From: Tubiluchus corallicola
Taxonomy: Eukaryota > Priapulida > Priapulimorpha > Priapulimorphida > Tubiluchidae
Length of the DNA stretch: 64,000 nt
Direction of reading: 5' to 3'
Assembly: GCA_030141605.1 (NCBI GenBank)
Contig: JAQGDQ010000277.1
Coordinates: forward strand, 80,001 to 144,000
Shown: positions 50,883 to 63,200 of the stretch, in pieces
How positions within the stretch are numbered: position 1 is the stretch's first letter
How the letters are laid out: each line of letters begins with the position of its first letter
Notes under the pieces: generated by a model
The model's input: the letters and a program-made list of their open reading frames with translations, nothing else
Databases searched by the model: none
What the model was told of the DNA's origin: nothing
Made by a program: the position numbers and the translations under genes

Positions 50883-51300
50883 GTGCAATACAAAATTGAA
50901 GCACACTTCAAATGTTTCTAGTTATGAAGTCCAGCTAGCCTAAAATCCAAGTTAAGAAGAACACACGCAACCTGAGGCGACTAAGCTGGTCTGACACTGC
51001 AAATCTCTAGTGTCACTCTACTATACTGAACACTCGTTTAATGTAATTAGGGCCGCATTTGTGCTCCCCTTAATCAAATGTTTGTTTGTCGTCCTCGTCT
51101 TCAGCTCGAATGACGTGCGAACATCAGTGAGTTTGGCCTCTGATTGGTTTACTATCCTTGCTTCTGATTATTGCTGTCATGGTTCGTGTAACGCACGCCT
51201 GCCCACTGGTGCAGACGACAAGATGAGGCGTTGGAGAGGGTGGAGTTTGCGCGATCGGAAAGTCGGTAGGTCTCCACCCTCTAAGTGAATGCTCTGAATG
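50883..51300 (-). promoter_or_regulatory. Putative hbn 5' UTR and promoter region
   Basis: On the - strand, moving toward the gene: an 11-bp inverted repeat AGAGGGTGGAG/CTCCACCCTCT (51235-51245 and 51272-51282), a CCAATCA box (reverse of TGATTGG at 51140-51146), and an initiator-like TTCAGTAT near 51020-51027. No clear TATA box. GC content is higher than in flanking DNA. Transcription start is a guess. Confidence 0.35.
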
Positions 51301-52868
51301 AGTACTTGGCAGAATTGACAAGGTCTAAACAGGGATTTAGTGCCCATACAAACACGTGGTGTAAATCGCCTGTTAATGAACTAACCATGGCACTAATGCC
51401 TGCAAATTACGTATGCGATCTGCTTCCCACATTGCTTTCCACATAGCGTCAAAAACTGGCCACTCACTTGACGACTAGTGACTACTAGAACAAGATAGCC
51501 AAGGCCGTAAATGACACATCTTAAAAACTTTTGAGAAAAATATGGCAAAACTAAGATATTGTATTTACACAATTTTCTCAACATTCTTGGTTTATTAAAT
51601 GGGACAACTGGCATGCCAAAATCAACTGATAACGTAAAAAAGTGAATTGATTAAATGTAGTCAGATTAAAAAAATATGTATTTCGCCTGTATTTGTTTCT
51701 AAAAAAGTATTATTTGTGTTTCTTTACGGGTACCTACACTGTAATGGATACACATGATTAACAATTTAGAATTTCCAGCCAGATCGACGTACGTTGTACA
51801 CAAAGGATTTTATTAAATGGCTTACAGACTTAAGTGAAACACAAATTTCATGACACAAGAATGCAAATGTACCATCAGTGTAGTAACTCTTAACACTCTA
51901 AATCTAAAATCACGACTGATAGATTGCGTAAATTTATGACATTAGCGTTCGTTAATAACAATTGTTTTTGAAAGGACTAAACGGTTTGCTAGTCTTTGCA
52001 GGCATACTTAGGCGTCGATCTTTAGTCATCTGTTATGATGACACAGCATCGTCGAAATACTTGTAATATAAAATAAGATGAACTAAAACTATTAAATTTT
52101 AAGGAATTTTGTTATAATATAGAAACACCCAAATTTATTATGTTTATTTATATGGGTAGAGCGCATGGAATGTCAAAAATTGTTTTATTTAAATTTTGAA
52201 AGAAATTGTAATTCGTCACCAATCTAATTCATGATTTCGTGTAAGTATAAAACCAAGCAAAGTTTGTTTTAAATTTAACTAGCAAACAAATTTGCCTTTA
52301 ATGTACGCCATTCACAACTGTCAAGACAATGTTAAAACCATTTCCAAATTAAGTGCCGTTTCATAATAATCATTATAGCACTAAAAACTTTTAAAAGGTT
52401 TCTACGGAACTAATGGAAAAGTATCGGTGACATTCTGAAATTTGCCGTTACACCGATTTGTGGAGCTTTAATACGCAGCATTCAACACAGAGAAAGAAAA
52501 CTGTTTTTACTTGCTTTACGAGTCTCATATAAAATGTTATTATTTCTCCAGCGTTTGTCATTTATGATACAAAAAATAGATGTAATATAAAAATAACCGA
52601 TAATTTTATCTTAGATTGATATACAGATTATAAAAGTTTAATAACAATATGTCAAGTTGAATGCAAAATCCATTTTTTTCTCAAGTGGATTTTTTTAGAA
52701 ATCAATCTCGGTATTGCATTTTAAAGCAATTCTTAAATTCTGCTTTACCGGTAATCGAACTGCTGAAGTAGTTCTTGCGTATACATACAAACGTAGTTAC
52801 AACACTTACACTGATCTCATCTTAGAAGTTTATACTTGATAGACTTCATAGCAGTCATCCATTTAAAA
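51301..52868. other. AT-rich sequence upstream of hbn
   Basis: No gene, RNA or structured repeat recognised. Confidence 0.55.
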
Positions 52869-53115
52869 GTCCAATAAGCATAGAAGAAATCATCAGTAGT
52901 TGGAAAATTTTACTTTATTCTTTAAGGTCTTTCAGCATTGCTGCCATCATCAGAAGACAGACTAAAAACAAAATAAAGTTACAGGAAAGTCTCTCATTCT
53001 GTAACCTTGCTTTGTCTTTAGTCTGTCTTCTGCTGATGTCAGCAATGCCGAAAGGGCTTAAAAATAAAGTAAAGTTTTCCAGCTACATGTGACATCCTCT
53101 ATGCTTATTGTGCTC
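52869..53115. repeat. Fold-back element with ~115-bp arms
   Basis: Left arm about 52869-52984, right arm about 52999-53115, with a 14-nt loop. Shared blocks include ATAAGCATAGA/TCTATGCTTAT at the ends and AGACAGACTAAA/TTTAGTCTGTCT inside. Each arm has a CTGATG-type motif followed by a GCAA-loop hairpin and GAAAG (52929-52953 on -, 53033-53054 on +). A MITE-like relic without coding capacity. Confidence 0.88.
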
Positions 53116-53525
53116 TTTATAGAGTCCGGTTGCACCACGTCTCTGTCAGCACCGCAAACACCATAATACGTAAGATCTGTTGTTGAATGTTGAATGCAAG
53201 ATGCAATGCACCAAACTTAATAAAATGCAAGATGTGCGATAAGCTCAACTGCGAACAAATGCAATCTGTTTATATTAATTATTGAACTATTGTAAAAATA
53301 GGTTGCTAGTTTTACACAGGGAGTCCAGGAAGTATGTGTGTACAGGAGAAGAGCTTATTTTAATTAAACCATGTATTTTTTTATTTATTTCTGAAGTTTT
53401 TTAAACAGTTTAAAACATTCAAAACTTATGTGGTATAATAGTTAAAGTGATGCATTAGTAGGTAGTGTGCAATAGAGTAGGTATTGCTGGTAGAGTAGTA
53501 ATTGTATGAGTAGCAACAGTAGCTT

Positions 53526-53562
53526 CATCGTCGTCATCGTCATCATCATCATCATCATCATT

Positions 53563-53593
<31 letters not shown>

Positions 53594-53607
53594 CCATCAT
53601 CATTAGG
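53526..53607. repeat. (ATC)n trinucleotide repeat
   Basis: About 80 bp of ATC with a few GTC, ATT and ACC variants. Confidence 0.95.
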
Positions 53608-53734
53608 TACTTATTTCGGAACTTGTTAAAGCATATCTGCGGGGCATCGAGTGTAATAAAAGATTTTGTTTAAAAACTAAGAAATTTTGTAATTTGTGCA
53701 ATAAATTTAGGTTTAATTTTGCAACAAACGTATA

Positions 53735-54645
53735 ATGCGCAGGTGGCATTATTAACGATGCCTAATTAAACAAACTTTTGAACAAACTCTTTAATCACGC
53801 TGTAATTACACAGTTTAATTAATGAGATGACGAATAATTTCAAACAATTAATGTCCTTGTGGCATTTCTCTTCCAATTATAGTAAAGTTTGATAAAGTTT
53901 TTGTGACCTGGCATTTTGTGACCTTTAATAAGCCATGCCGGGGGATCCATTAGAGACATACAAAAATTGTTGATATGCTTTTGGATTATGCATTTTCTAA
54001 TTATTTAAGAAGTTTAACACAAATTGGAGACGCTCTGTACTTAGATCTGCCCTCTGCCGTTGTATTAATTACTGAGTCATGAATACAAATTGTCACCGCT
54101 GCGGGTGCTAATTTCTTAATTCACTATGGATGTATCAATCCGCGCAGAATTTAATAAACTCGGGCTGCTATTGTCAATTCCCGGATTCTCGCCCCGTACG
54201 GCAGTCAGCCAACCAATATACTGAAGCCATTTCGCTATTAGCTTGCCCGTGGCATCAACCAAATTAAACAAGCCTAAATGGAATTTAAGCGTCTCTTGAC
54301 TTGCTGATGCAGCACAAAGCAAACTGGCTTCACTCATTTGTTTCGCTTGCGCTATTCATGGCGGAATATAAAGTGGCTTTGAGTAAATTTCGCCAAGACG
54401 GCAAAGTATCCGCGAGAAATTGGCGTGGAGACTGGGGATATTGTTGCCAGACCATTAGCTGGAGTGTTTTATAATGGAAATCGCGTAACTCAGCGAGTTG
54501 CTGGACAAAGGCACGAGAATTATTGGTTATCTCCGTCGAGTGAGGATCCAGGTCAAAGGAGCCACCCTAATGAAGCCAATGTAAGCACGATTCACAAAAC
54601 TCGCTTCTAACTCATGTGCAAAGCAAAAAAGCTGGACGAAATCTT
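53735..54645. promoter_or_regulatory. Candidate conserved block ~3 kb upstream of hbn
   Basis: About 900 bp, the longest stretch of complex, CpG-containing sequence upstream of hbn. The left part carries several TTAATTA and CTAATTA homeodomain cores (for example near 53763 and 53817). The right part is GC-richer, with ACAAAG (Sox-like, near 54313) and CCAACCAAT-type motifs. Two short frames (54116-54337 -, 54425-54610 +) show no domain. Position and composition make it a good hbn enhancer candidate. Confidence 0.35.
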
Positions 54646-55028
54646 GGTGTGTAAATAGACCACACGTTGGTTAACTATAATGCCATGTACAAACGAAAGC
54701 TGGCAATGTGAAAAATGTACTGGACACTTTCTTATAAATTCAATTTGAAAACCTATTTTAACTGTTAATTCTGCAACTTCGCCATTTATATCACCATTTA
54801 TACCACCCCAACAAAATTTATTTTAAATTTAATTTTTGTTTTAAACTTCTGACAAAGAAACGAACAAAGGGTTTTCTCCCTCTCTGGAAATGAAATAAGG
54901 TTTTATAGTATTTTATAGTCATTAAAAAGATAAGAGTTTAAGGGACGTTACCTCATCTCATATTTTAACTACGGTAATGGCTGTAAGTGCCATCTACTTT
55001 AGGAACAGTACTAATTTCGGAATAAGGA

Positions 55029-55053
55029 TAATAATAATAATAATAATAATAAT
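55029..55053. repeat. Short (AAT)n run
   Basis: About eight AAT triplets. Confidence 0.85.
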
Positions 55054-55254
55054 CTTAGCAGGAAATAGATGTATCTTTAAGAAAGTTCACTTTTACTATA
55101 AATAAAAGCACAAATAAAAAAATCGCATTCGTCAGTATACAACTGGGCCTATTTGTTGAGCAACTGATTGCCAACTTAGAGCTTGCCAACCTCTAAGCGT
55201 TTTGATACAGATTACATTAATAAAACGATGAAAGTAAGTTTATTTATTTATGTT

Positions 55255-55740
55255 TATATTCTTAGTCTTAACTGAAATTTAATCGAAGTACTGGGCTGCA
55301 ACGGCTGGCAAAGCATGTTAAATTTCCATTGAATTGTGGGGCGGAAATGCGCATAAGATCACTTTGCGCAAATTTGAGCGCCAAATTGCTAACGATAACG
55401 TGCGTCCACTCAACAAATTAGCTGCATTCACTTGGCTTTTAACCAGTATTATACCCTGAATGCAACGAAATCGGCTATAATAGCACAATTAGCCTTCCTC
55501 ATTCGATAATATTAGCCGAGTAAATGGTCAGAAATTGCTCGCCATTTAGACGCAGGGGGAGACGATGTAGTGGGTTTTGTGTGGGCACCGCTGGTTTTTA
55601 TTTAACTCACTAACAAGGAGTAAAGGGCACTTGTGGTGAGAATTAGGAGAATTCAAAATTCAGAATTATCCGCAGTAGCTATAGCAATAAGAACGGTAAA
55701 TTATTTAATTAGTCATGAGAGTGAATAGTCGTCACTAGTA
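55255..55740. promoter_or_regulatory. Candidate conserved non-coding block
   Basis: Complex, CpG-containing sequence with repeated TGCGCA/GCGCAA-like and AAATTAGC/ATTAGCC motifs, and TTTAATTAGTC near 55705. No frame. Confidence 0.28.
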
Positions 55741-55822
55741 AAAAAAAAATGGCTAAAGTAAGTCAGTTCATATTTGTGAAATCGGCACTCCGTTCGTTTT
55801 TGTTTATTTATTTATTTTCGCC

Positions 55823-55824
<2 letters not shown>

Positions 55825-55896
<72 letters not shown>
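55825..55896. repeat. (ATT)n microsatellite
   Basis: About 72 bp of uninterrupted ATT triplets. Confidence 0.97.
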
Positions 55897-55899
<3 letters not shown>

Positions 55900-57480
55900 C
55901 TTTTATTCGTATAAAATTTTATACTGTAGCGTGGTTTTAGTATAAATAATTAATATAATAAATAATAATTTTTGTTCGTAATTAAAAAATCCGTTTATTT
56001 CAGGCTCGAATGTGCATTAAAAGCAAAACAGTTAAACGGGCGGAAAATTATAAAGCATAGGATCTAATACGAATACTGACATTTAAGAGACGAACACATG
56101 TAAATATTAAATTAATACTGTTAAAAACAAAATTAGAATTAGAAACATCAATTTAAACTCTAGAAATACATTTCACTCTATAGCCTGCAGAGAGACTACA
56201 GCATTTTTATACAATGGCACAAAATTAGTCCCTGAATTACAACACGCATTGGGGAAACTTAGTCAACAAGCAAACGTGGTTTGAACGTGATCATAACAGG
56301 GGCCTAGACTAAGCTTCTAGTCCTGAACATCTCGAAACAGTTTCAGCAAGTTCGTTATATTTTATAACCATATTCCGTAGGTGAGTTCAAAATTACGATT
56401 TAAGGCCAATTTCGCAATAATAATAGCAGAATTTTGATAGAAAGTATGGATTTTAAAAAAGAGATTAAATATGCGTTCAAACTATTGACTTTTGAGCCAA
56501 CGGCTTTGTTCACTCACAGATTGGGTGCAGACGACCAGTATATATTCAATTTAATTGTCTTAATAGACTTTTGGGTGATTTTGCAGCACATCCTGTTGGA
56601 GGAAATGATTTAATTTCGCTCCCCATGTTAATTAATAATTATAATTGTAATGTCAAAATTTGTACTAATGATGTCACAATCCCATGGTTAACTAAACTTT
56701 GAAAGACAGAAATCTGAAAAAGTTGAAATGCAACCTTGATTTGAACCAGGGGCCTATACATCGTAGGCGACGTAGACCACTAGGCTACCTCATTGCCTAG
56801 CGGTCATACCAGTCCGAAGTTCCTGCCTTATATCATACTTTGTCCTGTTCTTATTATTGTTTAGTTCGTGAGATGGACTGAAGTTCCTACTTTCCTACAG
56901 AGGCTGTACGATCATGCAGGTATAGTATACCTGCTGCTGAAGTGTAGGCTTACACGTGCCGTTTTGCTAAGCCCATACAGATGCTGATTATAGTGAAACC
57001 ATATCGAAGAGATTAAGCTAAATAGTTTACACCATCAGGCTTCATCCTACACCATGTGTTGAGCTTTGTCTTGTCACGAATGACAGGCATATACGCTAAT
57101 ACTAACAAATATAAACAAGATTAACATGCCAGTTTTAATCCCGAGCGGCTGTTCTTCAAAGTCAACTATAACAAATGGCTGTAGATTTCGTTTTAGTTTC
57201 TTTAATTAGCAACAGGTTTAAAAGAAATTTTACCAACAAAGATTTTGATTACTAAACAAACGCTGTAGACAGTTACTATATTGCCAGCTAACTGTCAACT
57301 TTAACAAGTCTTTTGTATGCTTTTAGGAAAATTTTTATCGTTGATATTAAAACTAATGGTTTACGGTTTTTGGACAGATATTGCTCCTATATTTCGATTT
57401 AGTCTATATTAATTTAATAATCTACTTTATAAATTGTATGATTCCGCATTGAGTTACACACACATTTTATAACACGTGTA
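55897..57480. other. AT-rich sequence around the tRNA-like element
   Basis: Apart from the tRNA-like element no structure was recognised. Confidence 0.5.
56730..56796 (-). mobile_element. tRNA-like sequence (SINE head or tRNA pseudogene)
   Basis: Read on the - strand: a 5-bp acceptor (GCAAT with GTTGC), a D stem GTAG/CTAC around CCTAGTGGT, a perfect 5-bp anticodon stem GCCTA/TAGGC with a 7-nt loop, and a T arm CCTGG..CAAGG containing GGTTCAAATCA. Position 33 of the loop is G rather than T and there are three bases instead of one before the anticodon stem, so it is not a functional tRNA. Its integrity suggests a young SINE head. Confidence 0.6.
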
Positions 57481-57504
57481 TAACATTAATGAATTAATAA
57501 ATGA

Positions 57505-57568
57505 AGAAGACGATGACGATGATGGAGCCGGTGATGGTGACTTTGGTAATGAAGATGAAGATGATGTC

Positions 57569-57604
<36 letters not shown>

Positions 57605-57626
57605 GTGATGAGATGATGGTGATGAG

Positions 57627-57658
<32 letters not shown>

Positions 57659-57686
57659 GATGATGATGATAATGATGACAGTGGGA
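57505..57686. repeat. Imperfect (GAT)n trinucleotide repeat
   Basis: GAT with GGT, GAA and GAG variants, including a duplicated GATGGTGATGA unit. Confidence 0.95.
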
Positions 57687-58735
57687 ATAATGTTAATATA
57701 GTGGTGATATTTATTAAAGTTTTAATTATTCATATTTAAGCTTAGTAATCGAGTATGTTAGTGTAAAACATTATAAGGACTGCAAAATAAAGTAAGCGTC
57801 AAAATAAGCAAAAAAGTTAATGCAACTTTCATTCACGCTGTATTTATTAAATACTCCTTCGTATTGTATCAATTTTATTAGTTACACCTATTTAGTTTAC
57901 TAGCGTTTATTGTCTTGTTACTAAAATAAAAATGATTTGTACAATTTTACAAAATCAATATTATGCGTTTCTTGAATGTATATTATTAATAGGTTCATAC
58001 AATGACATTTTCAAGATGTCCCTTACCAAAGTTCAAAAATATAGTATGCTCTTTTATAGCTTTCGTGTGCCGGGCGTGCTAGCTAATAGCATAGATAAGA
58101 CAGACGATAGCTTTCAAGCGAACCATCCTTGCTTGCGATTGTTATTGGTGTGCTGAATTGTGCTGCCGTCTGCCAGCATAAAAATACAACTATGAAATAA
58201 CATCTAGACACGTCCGAAGTGAACTGAGAAAAGTATTTCATGATTATGAATGACATTCACGATCAAATTTTGTAACTTTAGTATTAGCAACACCTACAAA
58301 TGCAAAAAATAATTAGCAGAAGAAGGCAGACGCTAAGAAAGACTTGGAATGGCAAGAACGTGAATTAATTTATGAGTGATTAAGACACGCTATCACAAAG
58401 AGTGTTCATCAGCGCTTACAAATTACTTACACAGTTCAATGTAGTTAGTGTCGTGAGTTTATGTAACACATACAGCTTTTATTTGATCATCTGATGCTAA
58501 AAACATAAAGAAAGTTACAAGAACTTTCCGCTCTCATGTAGCTGTGACGACGTTATTTGTTGAAAAAGTCAAATGACGCCGGTGCTGCCACAGTGTAAGA
58601 AAAATATTTACTAATGTGCGGCATGCAGCTTCATTGAGGAGATTTTGGCTTTACAATAATGCATAAAGCGTAAACCCTGCGAAAATTCACGAGTCTAACT
58701 CAGGTAGTGTGGAGAAATTTCAATATCAACACCGT

Positions 58736-58745
58736 AGATGGCGCT
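58736..58745 (+). promoter_or_regulatory. CTCF-like core AGATGGCGCT
   Basis: Preceded by CACCGT and so a better overall fit to the long CTCF motif than the identical core at 13027-13036. Both point the same way and bracket the Rx 3' end and the whole hbn gene. Confidence 0.3.
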
Positions 58746-58797
58746 ACCAGGTCAGCTGAGAAGCAAATTTGTTCATTAATTTTACTGGGTTGCTTCT

Positions 58798-58840
58798 AAT
58801 GAATGACTGAATGAATGAACGAAAGAATGAATGAATGACC
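58798..58840. repeat. (GAAT)n imperfect repeat
   Basis: GAATGAAT/GAAC tetramers with substitutions. Confidence 0.85.
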
Positions 58841-59249
58841 GGACAGATGAGGGAATTATGCCCATGGTCATTGGCAGTCCCTTTAAAATAGATCTCAATC
58901 TAGGCTATCAGTTTGTCGGTAATTTTCTCACCTATTGTGGGTGTTATTAAACTTATTAATTTCTTGTTCACTGTTAAATGTGCGCAAACTGTAATCATAA
59001 CATGTTGCGATTTTAAAAAATAATAATAAACTAGAAAAACTAAACTAGAAATCCGCATTACTGAAAGACTGAGGCGACCTCTTTAATGCGTTAACCAACA
59101 ATGGTGTTACTATCATCATCTTTGTTGTCGTTATCATCTTCTTTATCACCGTCAATAGCAGTGACAATGATGAAAAAAATCAACAGCAGAAACAGCAAAA
59201 CAAACAAGCAAGCATCAAGCAAGGAAATAAGCAGAGAAACAAATAAATA

Positions 59250-59455
59250 AAAAAAAGAACGCACGAACGAGCGAACTAACGAACGAATGAACGAACAAAC
59301 GAACGAACACATGCACGAACGAATGAATGAACAAACGGACGAACGAAAAAACGAACGAACAAACGAACAAGCGAGAGAGCGAACGAACGAATGGACAAAC
59401 GAACAAACAAACAAACAAGCAAGCAAATAAACGAAGAAACAAACAAGCAGACAGA
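59250..59455. repeat. (GAAC)n/(AAAC)n imperfect tetranucleotide repeat
   Basis: GAAC units with ACAA and AAGC variants. The long - strand frames here are Phe/Val/Cys/Ser-rich repeat translations, not a membrane protein. Confidence 0.9.
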
Positions 59456-60039
59456 CTACAGTATCGCCTTCAACATTATCCTTAGCGACAACGACATCAA
59501 CAGAACAATTCCAAACAATTGTTGGACTTAGTTTGCAATTTGCAAACAAAAGCTTTGAAAAACATTGCTAAATACACGGATTAAACTGAACTAAACTTAG
59601 CAATCAATAATGCATGAACGTTCCACGCTATGTTTTGTCTTCTTTACTCATTTGACGATGATAATTGGTCAAAAGATATTACTTATGTATACGAGAGCAT
59701 TATAGCTTCCTTTGTTATAATACAGAACTACAGATGGCAATGCACGTTCGTTTTTTTATTCATTCACTCGACATTATTTTAATTTGTTCATTTGCTCGCT
59801 CGTTTGTTGCTTTCCCACCCATATTTCCACTGCCCACAATATAAGTTTTTTTCTCATAGGCATTGTAAAATCGCCAAATAGGCTCAGGTCACCTTGCGCT
59901 CGACAAAGGGAGGTGCTACGCAAAAGATGGGGTAAAAATGGCCACGTGCAAGCAATAAACAAGTCAATTTTCGACGTTACAAGGCGTAATTCTGCAAGTC
60001 AAAAGCAACGTGGCTTCGGTACATCAGCTATTGTGCCAA

Positions 60040-60700
60040 GAAGCCATTAAGTTGCCTGTTATTGAATAGAAATTATCGTTCAAACTGGCGAATTTTCACC
60101 AAGCTTGTATGGCCGCATTGTCCGCTTTCATGCAAGCAACAGTAACTATCCTATAATTCCCATTACTGCACTGTTTTCGTCACCGCAATCACGTTATACC
60201 TTCCTCAGTCTCCGTGTATTCATGTTATGGGGTCTCTATACATTCACTCTATCGTTGTTGTCATTAAATCGAGTCTATTATCATCGTCAAAATGTGTGCG
60301 TACCCTATTTAAATTTCACAGGTTTCGGCGAATATCTATTGTTGTGGTTTATGTTCGTCTTTATTAGCTGGTATTGTTCGGGATCTGGGCAAACAAACGG
60401 CAGCTATTGTCAAGGGAAGGTGGCTGGCACCCGTGCGCCGTATTTAAAATTCATCTGTTAGATTTACTGATCAGATAATATTATGTCACACGGGCGTATT
60501 AATGTCCGTATAAAACTCATTACCCGCGGCCGGAAGTGGCGGCGGATGCAATAAGATCAACCAATATCTGCTTCCCTCGTAATAAGTCTTAATTTTGGCA
60601 TTATATCCGTCTCCCGGTTCTGATTTAAGCACGTGCGCGGCTAGAATAATTAAATACGTAAAACCTATTGGCTTTTACTGAGCTGAGCTGAATTGGAGTT
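60040..60700. promoter_or_regulatory. Candidate conserved non-coding block
   Basis: Complex sequence with GC-rich islands (for example around 60520-60550) and CpG. A 118-codon open stretch (60105-60461) starts at TTG, not ATG, and shows no domain I recognise, so I treat it as non-coding. Confidence 0.27.
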
Positions 60701-62125
60701 ATTCATGTGCAGTCATTAAAAACATACAAAAAGTATAGAGTGATATCATTAAGAAGGCATTCGATGGTACCTAGGCAAAAAGGTATCCTAAGTACCAAGG
60801 ATAACGCAGGACGAGAAAGTAAAACAATCATACTAATTTTTACAAAATTAACAATGCTAAAACTACATGGTATTTTTTATGTTTTCAAAATTCATTTCGT
60901 GTTGCATAAACTATACAGCACCATTGAAGGCGGAGGGTATAGTTAAAGGCCCTATATGACCGCAACAAACATTGAAGATTTTTTAACACATTATTATGAT
61001 TACACAAAGAATTCATAGTTATTATTAAAAAAAGAGATTTGTAAATTAAATAACTTACCTTTTTCTGGCGAATTTCGAACGCGTGCACTGTGGTGAAGAT
61101 CGTCATGTTTTGTGTCTCTGGAGCAACTAAGCGAGATGTACGAGGTACAGAAAGCGTTTTTGGTAACCTATGTTTGTTTACTGATCTTTGATGACCTCGT
61201 GACTGTACTCATAACGTTATTCGTCTCACACAACGAAAAATCGCGGTTCTTCAAATTTAAATTATTTAATAACGAAGTAATCAAATATCAAAAGAAACAA
61301 GTTTTGCAGTAAGTTTACAATTAAATAAATTGAATATTCGTAACGAGAGGATTTTAAGTTGTAAAAGCTTATATTATAGTTTAGTTTAACTTTAAGCAAT
61401 TTTACTTTATATCTGCCTCGAAAGTTAAGTAGCATAGAGAATAGATAACTAATAGATGGGAAGACTATTCTTGCGGGATTTCATCTGAAAATGCATGTGC
61501 TGTATTAGATTTTTATTATTTTTTTCGCAAATATTACAAAATATGAGATAATCTACTTGCGATTAGATTAGATTAGAAATAGATTAGATTACCAATTTAA
61601 TTCAGCACAAGCCAAGAAACATACAATTAAGATATTTATGATAACTAAAACTACAGTAAAAATAATACTGAAATTACTATGCACAAAAATATGAATGAAC
61701 ATATTTAAATATTCTATCATATCACGTAGTTAAAACAGCATTCTACATTTAAAAAACGATTTGAAATAAATGTCAGAAGTCATGAAGTAATGCAAAATTT
61801 ATTTTGGGAACATAAAATTACAGTTCGTCTTAGAACACACAACGATATTTTCTTATTTACTAAAGAATGTCTCATTTGAACTTGGTTTATTTTTTGCGTG
61901 CATGCATATGGGCTAGGTATTAGAAGTCCAAATCTGGATGCCCAACTTTGTGATTTTCAATTACGCTTAAAGTATTTCATTGTGTTACCATCATCAAATT
62001 ATTGACCTGTTCTGGATTCCTTGCTAAACGTCAAGGTATTACCAGAATCTCACGTTTGAATTTACAAAATGAAGCACTTTAAAAGAGTTTCATTTTTCTG
62101 AAATACATTCTCCTACAGCATCTCA
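60701..62125. other. AT-rich sequence
   Basis: Only a short (AGATT)n-like run near 61560-61595. No coding signal. Confidence 0.5.
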
Positions 62126-62470
62126 GTCATGCAGTATTGATTAGCCAAGTTTCCTCTGAGCGCAAATGACTCAGTCGCTGACAAGCCGGTTCAGTTTCTC
62201 ACCTGAATCTCTTAATTTAAGACGTCATGCTACGAAGCCAGTAAATTATTAACGGCGTCCAATAAAGGGCAACCGTAACATTTATTGGCCGCCCTATTCG
62301 CGTCGCGTACGCCATGGCTTAGCGCTGTCCCGCGGAGAGCCTGAAAGATACCAGGATATTCATCCATCATGGTTAAGAAAACGTTGGCAATAAATTCTGT
62401 CTTATTTTTGAGCTATTGATCTTAGCTGTTAATCCCACGGTGGTTTCAGAAGCTTGGGCAGCTTGGACTG
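62126..62470. promoter_or_regulatory. Candidate conserved non-coding block
   Basis: GC- and CpG-richer than its flanks, with a compact CpG-rich core at about 62275-62340 and no reading frame. Confidence 0.27.
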
Positions 62471-63071
62471 AGCAGACGAAGTCGTACGGTTGTTTTATCT
62501 AATTATTGATTGAAATGAAGTACTGATTAGTATTGGTTTGTTATTTAATGTTCTGCATAATTTCAGAAAAGCCAAGATCAAGATAAACATGAAACTCTCA
62601 TGAGCCGAAACGTTTAATTTGATTACAAAGTATTTGGGTGATCAATGTCAAAATTTAAGCTGCATCATTGATTGATTAACGCATGAGTTATAATGATGTA
62701 AGTATCAGTATCCAGTGTGTAATTATAAGTAGTGACAGGCTGCACGTGGGCTGGCGTTAATTTTTTACGTGGACTATTAAAAAAAGCGTATAACAAGCCA
62801 TAAAATTCGATTTACGTGTATAATTTCAGCTACATCGAATGACTGAAATCCTTTTCAGAATTAACATTACAAATACGTAGTAAGTGGTGTGTATGTAATC
62901 TAATTAAATTATATAACACAGGGCGAAAAGTTTATTGTGTAATATTGATGAAGGCAATGTAATACACTTGCGGAAATTGTGGGAAACATAGTGGAAAAAA
63001 TTTATAGATTTATTTTAATTATAATTTGTAGAAACTATGTTTAAATTATAAATTGATCAGAGTCTCAAAAT
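62471..63071. other. AT-rich sequence with a decayed hairpin motif
   Basis: At about 62598-62625 CTCATGAG is followed by CCGAAACGTTTAAT, the 3' half of the hairpin motif discussed for other repeats. Otherwise unremarkable. Confidence 0.4.
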
Positions 63072-63200
63072 AGATTATTTTTTCAGAAGCTTTCGCCCTA
63101 ACTGATTTCTGAACAGACTTGAGCTGCTAACCCGAGAGGAGGTTAACAGCACGAGTCTATTCAGCTGATGACGTCCTTTAGGGTGAAAGTTAATTTTGGG
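63072..63200. repeat. Fold-back element with ~62-bp arms
   Basis: Arms about 63072-63134 and 63137-63200. The inner parts are close reverse complements (CTGAACAGACTTGAGCTGCT against AGCACGAGTCTATTCAG); the outer parts more diverged. The right arm has CTGATGA, a one-base spacer, a GTCC/GGGT stem and GAAAG at 63165-63188. Confidence 0.8.

Noticed and set aside
59091-59549. 152-codon Phe/Val/Cys-rich frame on the - strand resembling a multi-pass membrane protein
   Set aside because: It is the translation of a GAAC/AAAC tetranucleotide repeat.
60105-60461. 118-codon frame with membrane-like segments
   Set aside because: Starts at TTG, no family recognised, hydrophobic runs are expected from T-rich DNA.
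63165-63189. Calling the CTGATGA...GAAA motif a hammerhead ribozyme
   Set aside because: One extra base separates CUGAUGA from stem II and no cleavage-site strand for stems I/III was identified; reported only as a structural motif.
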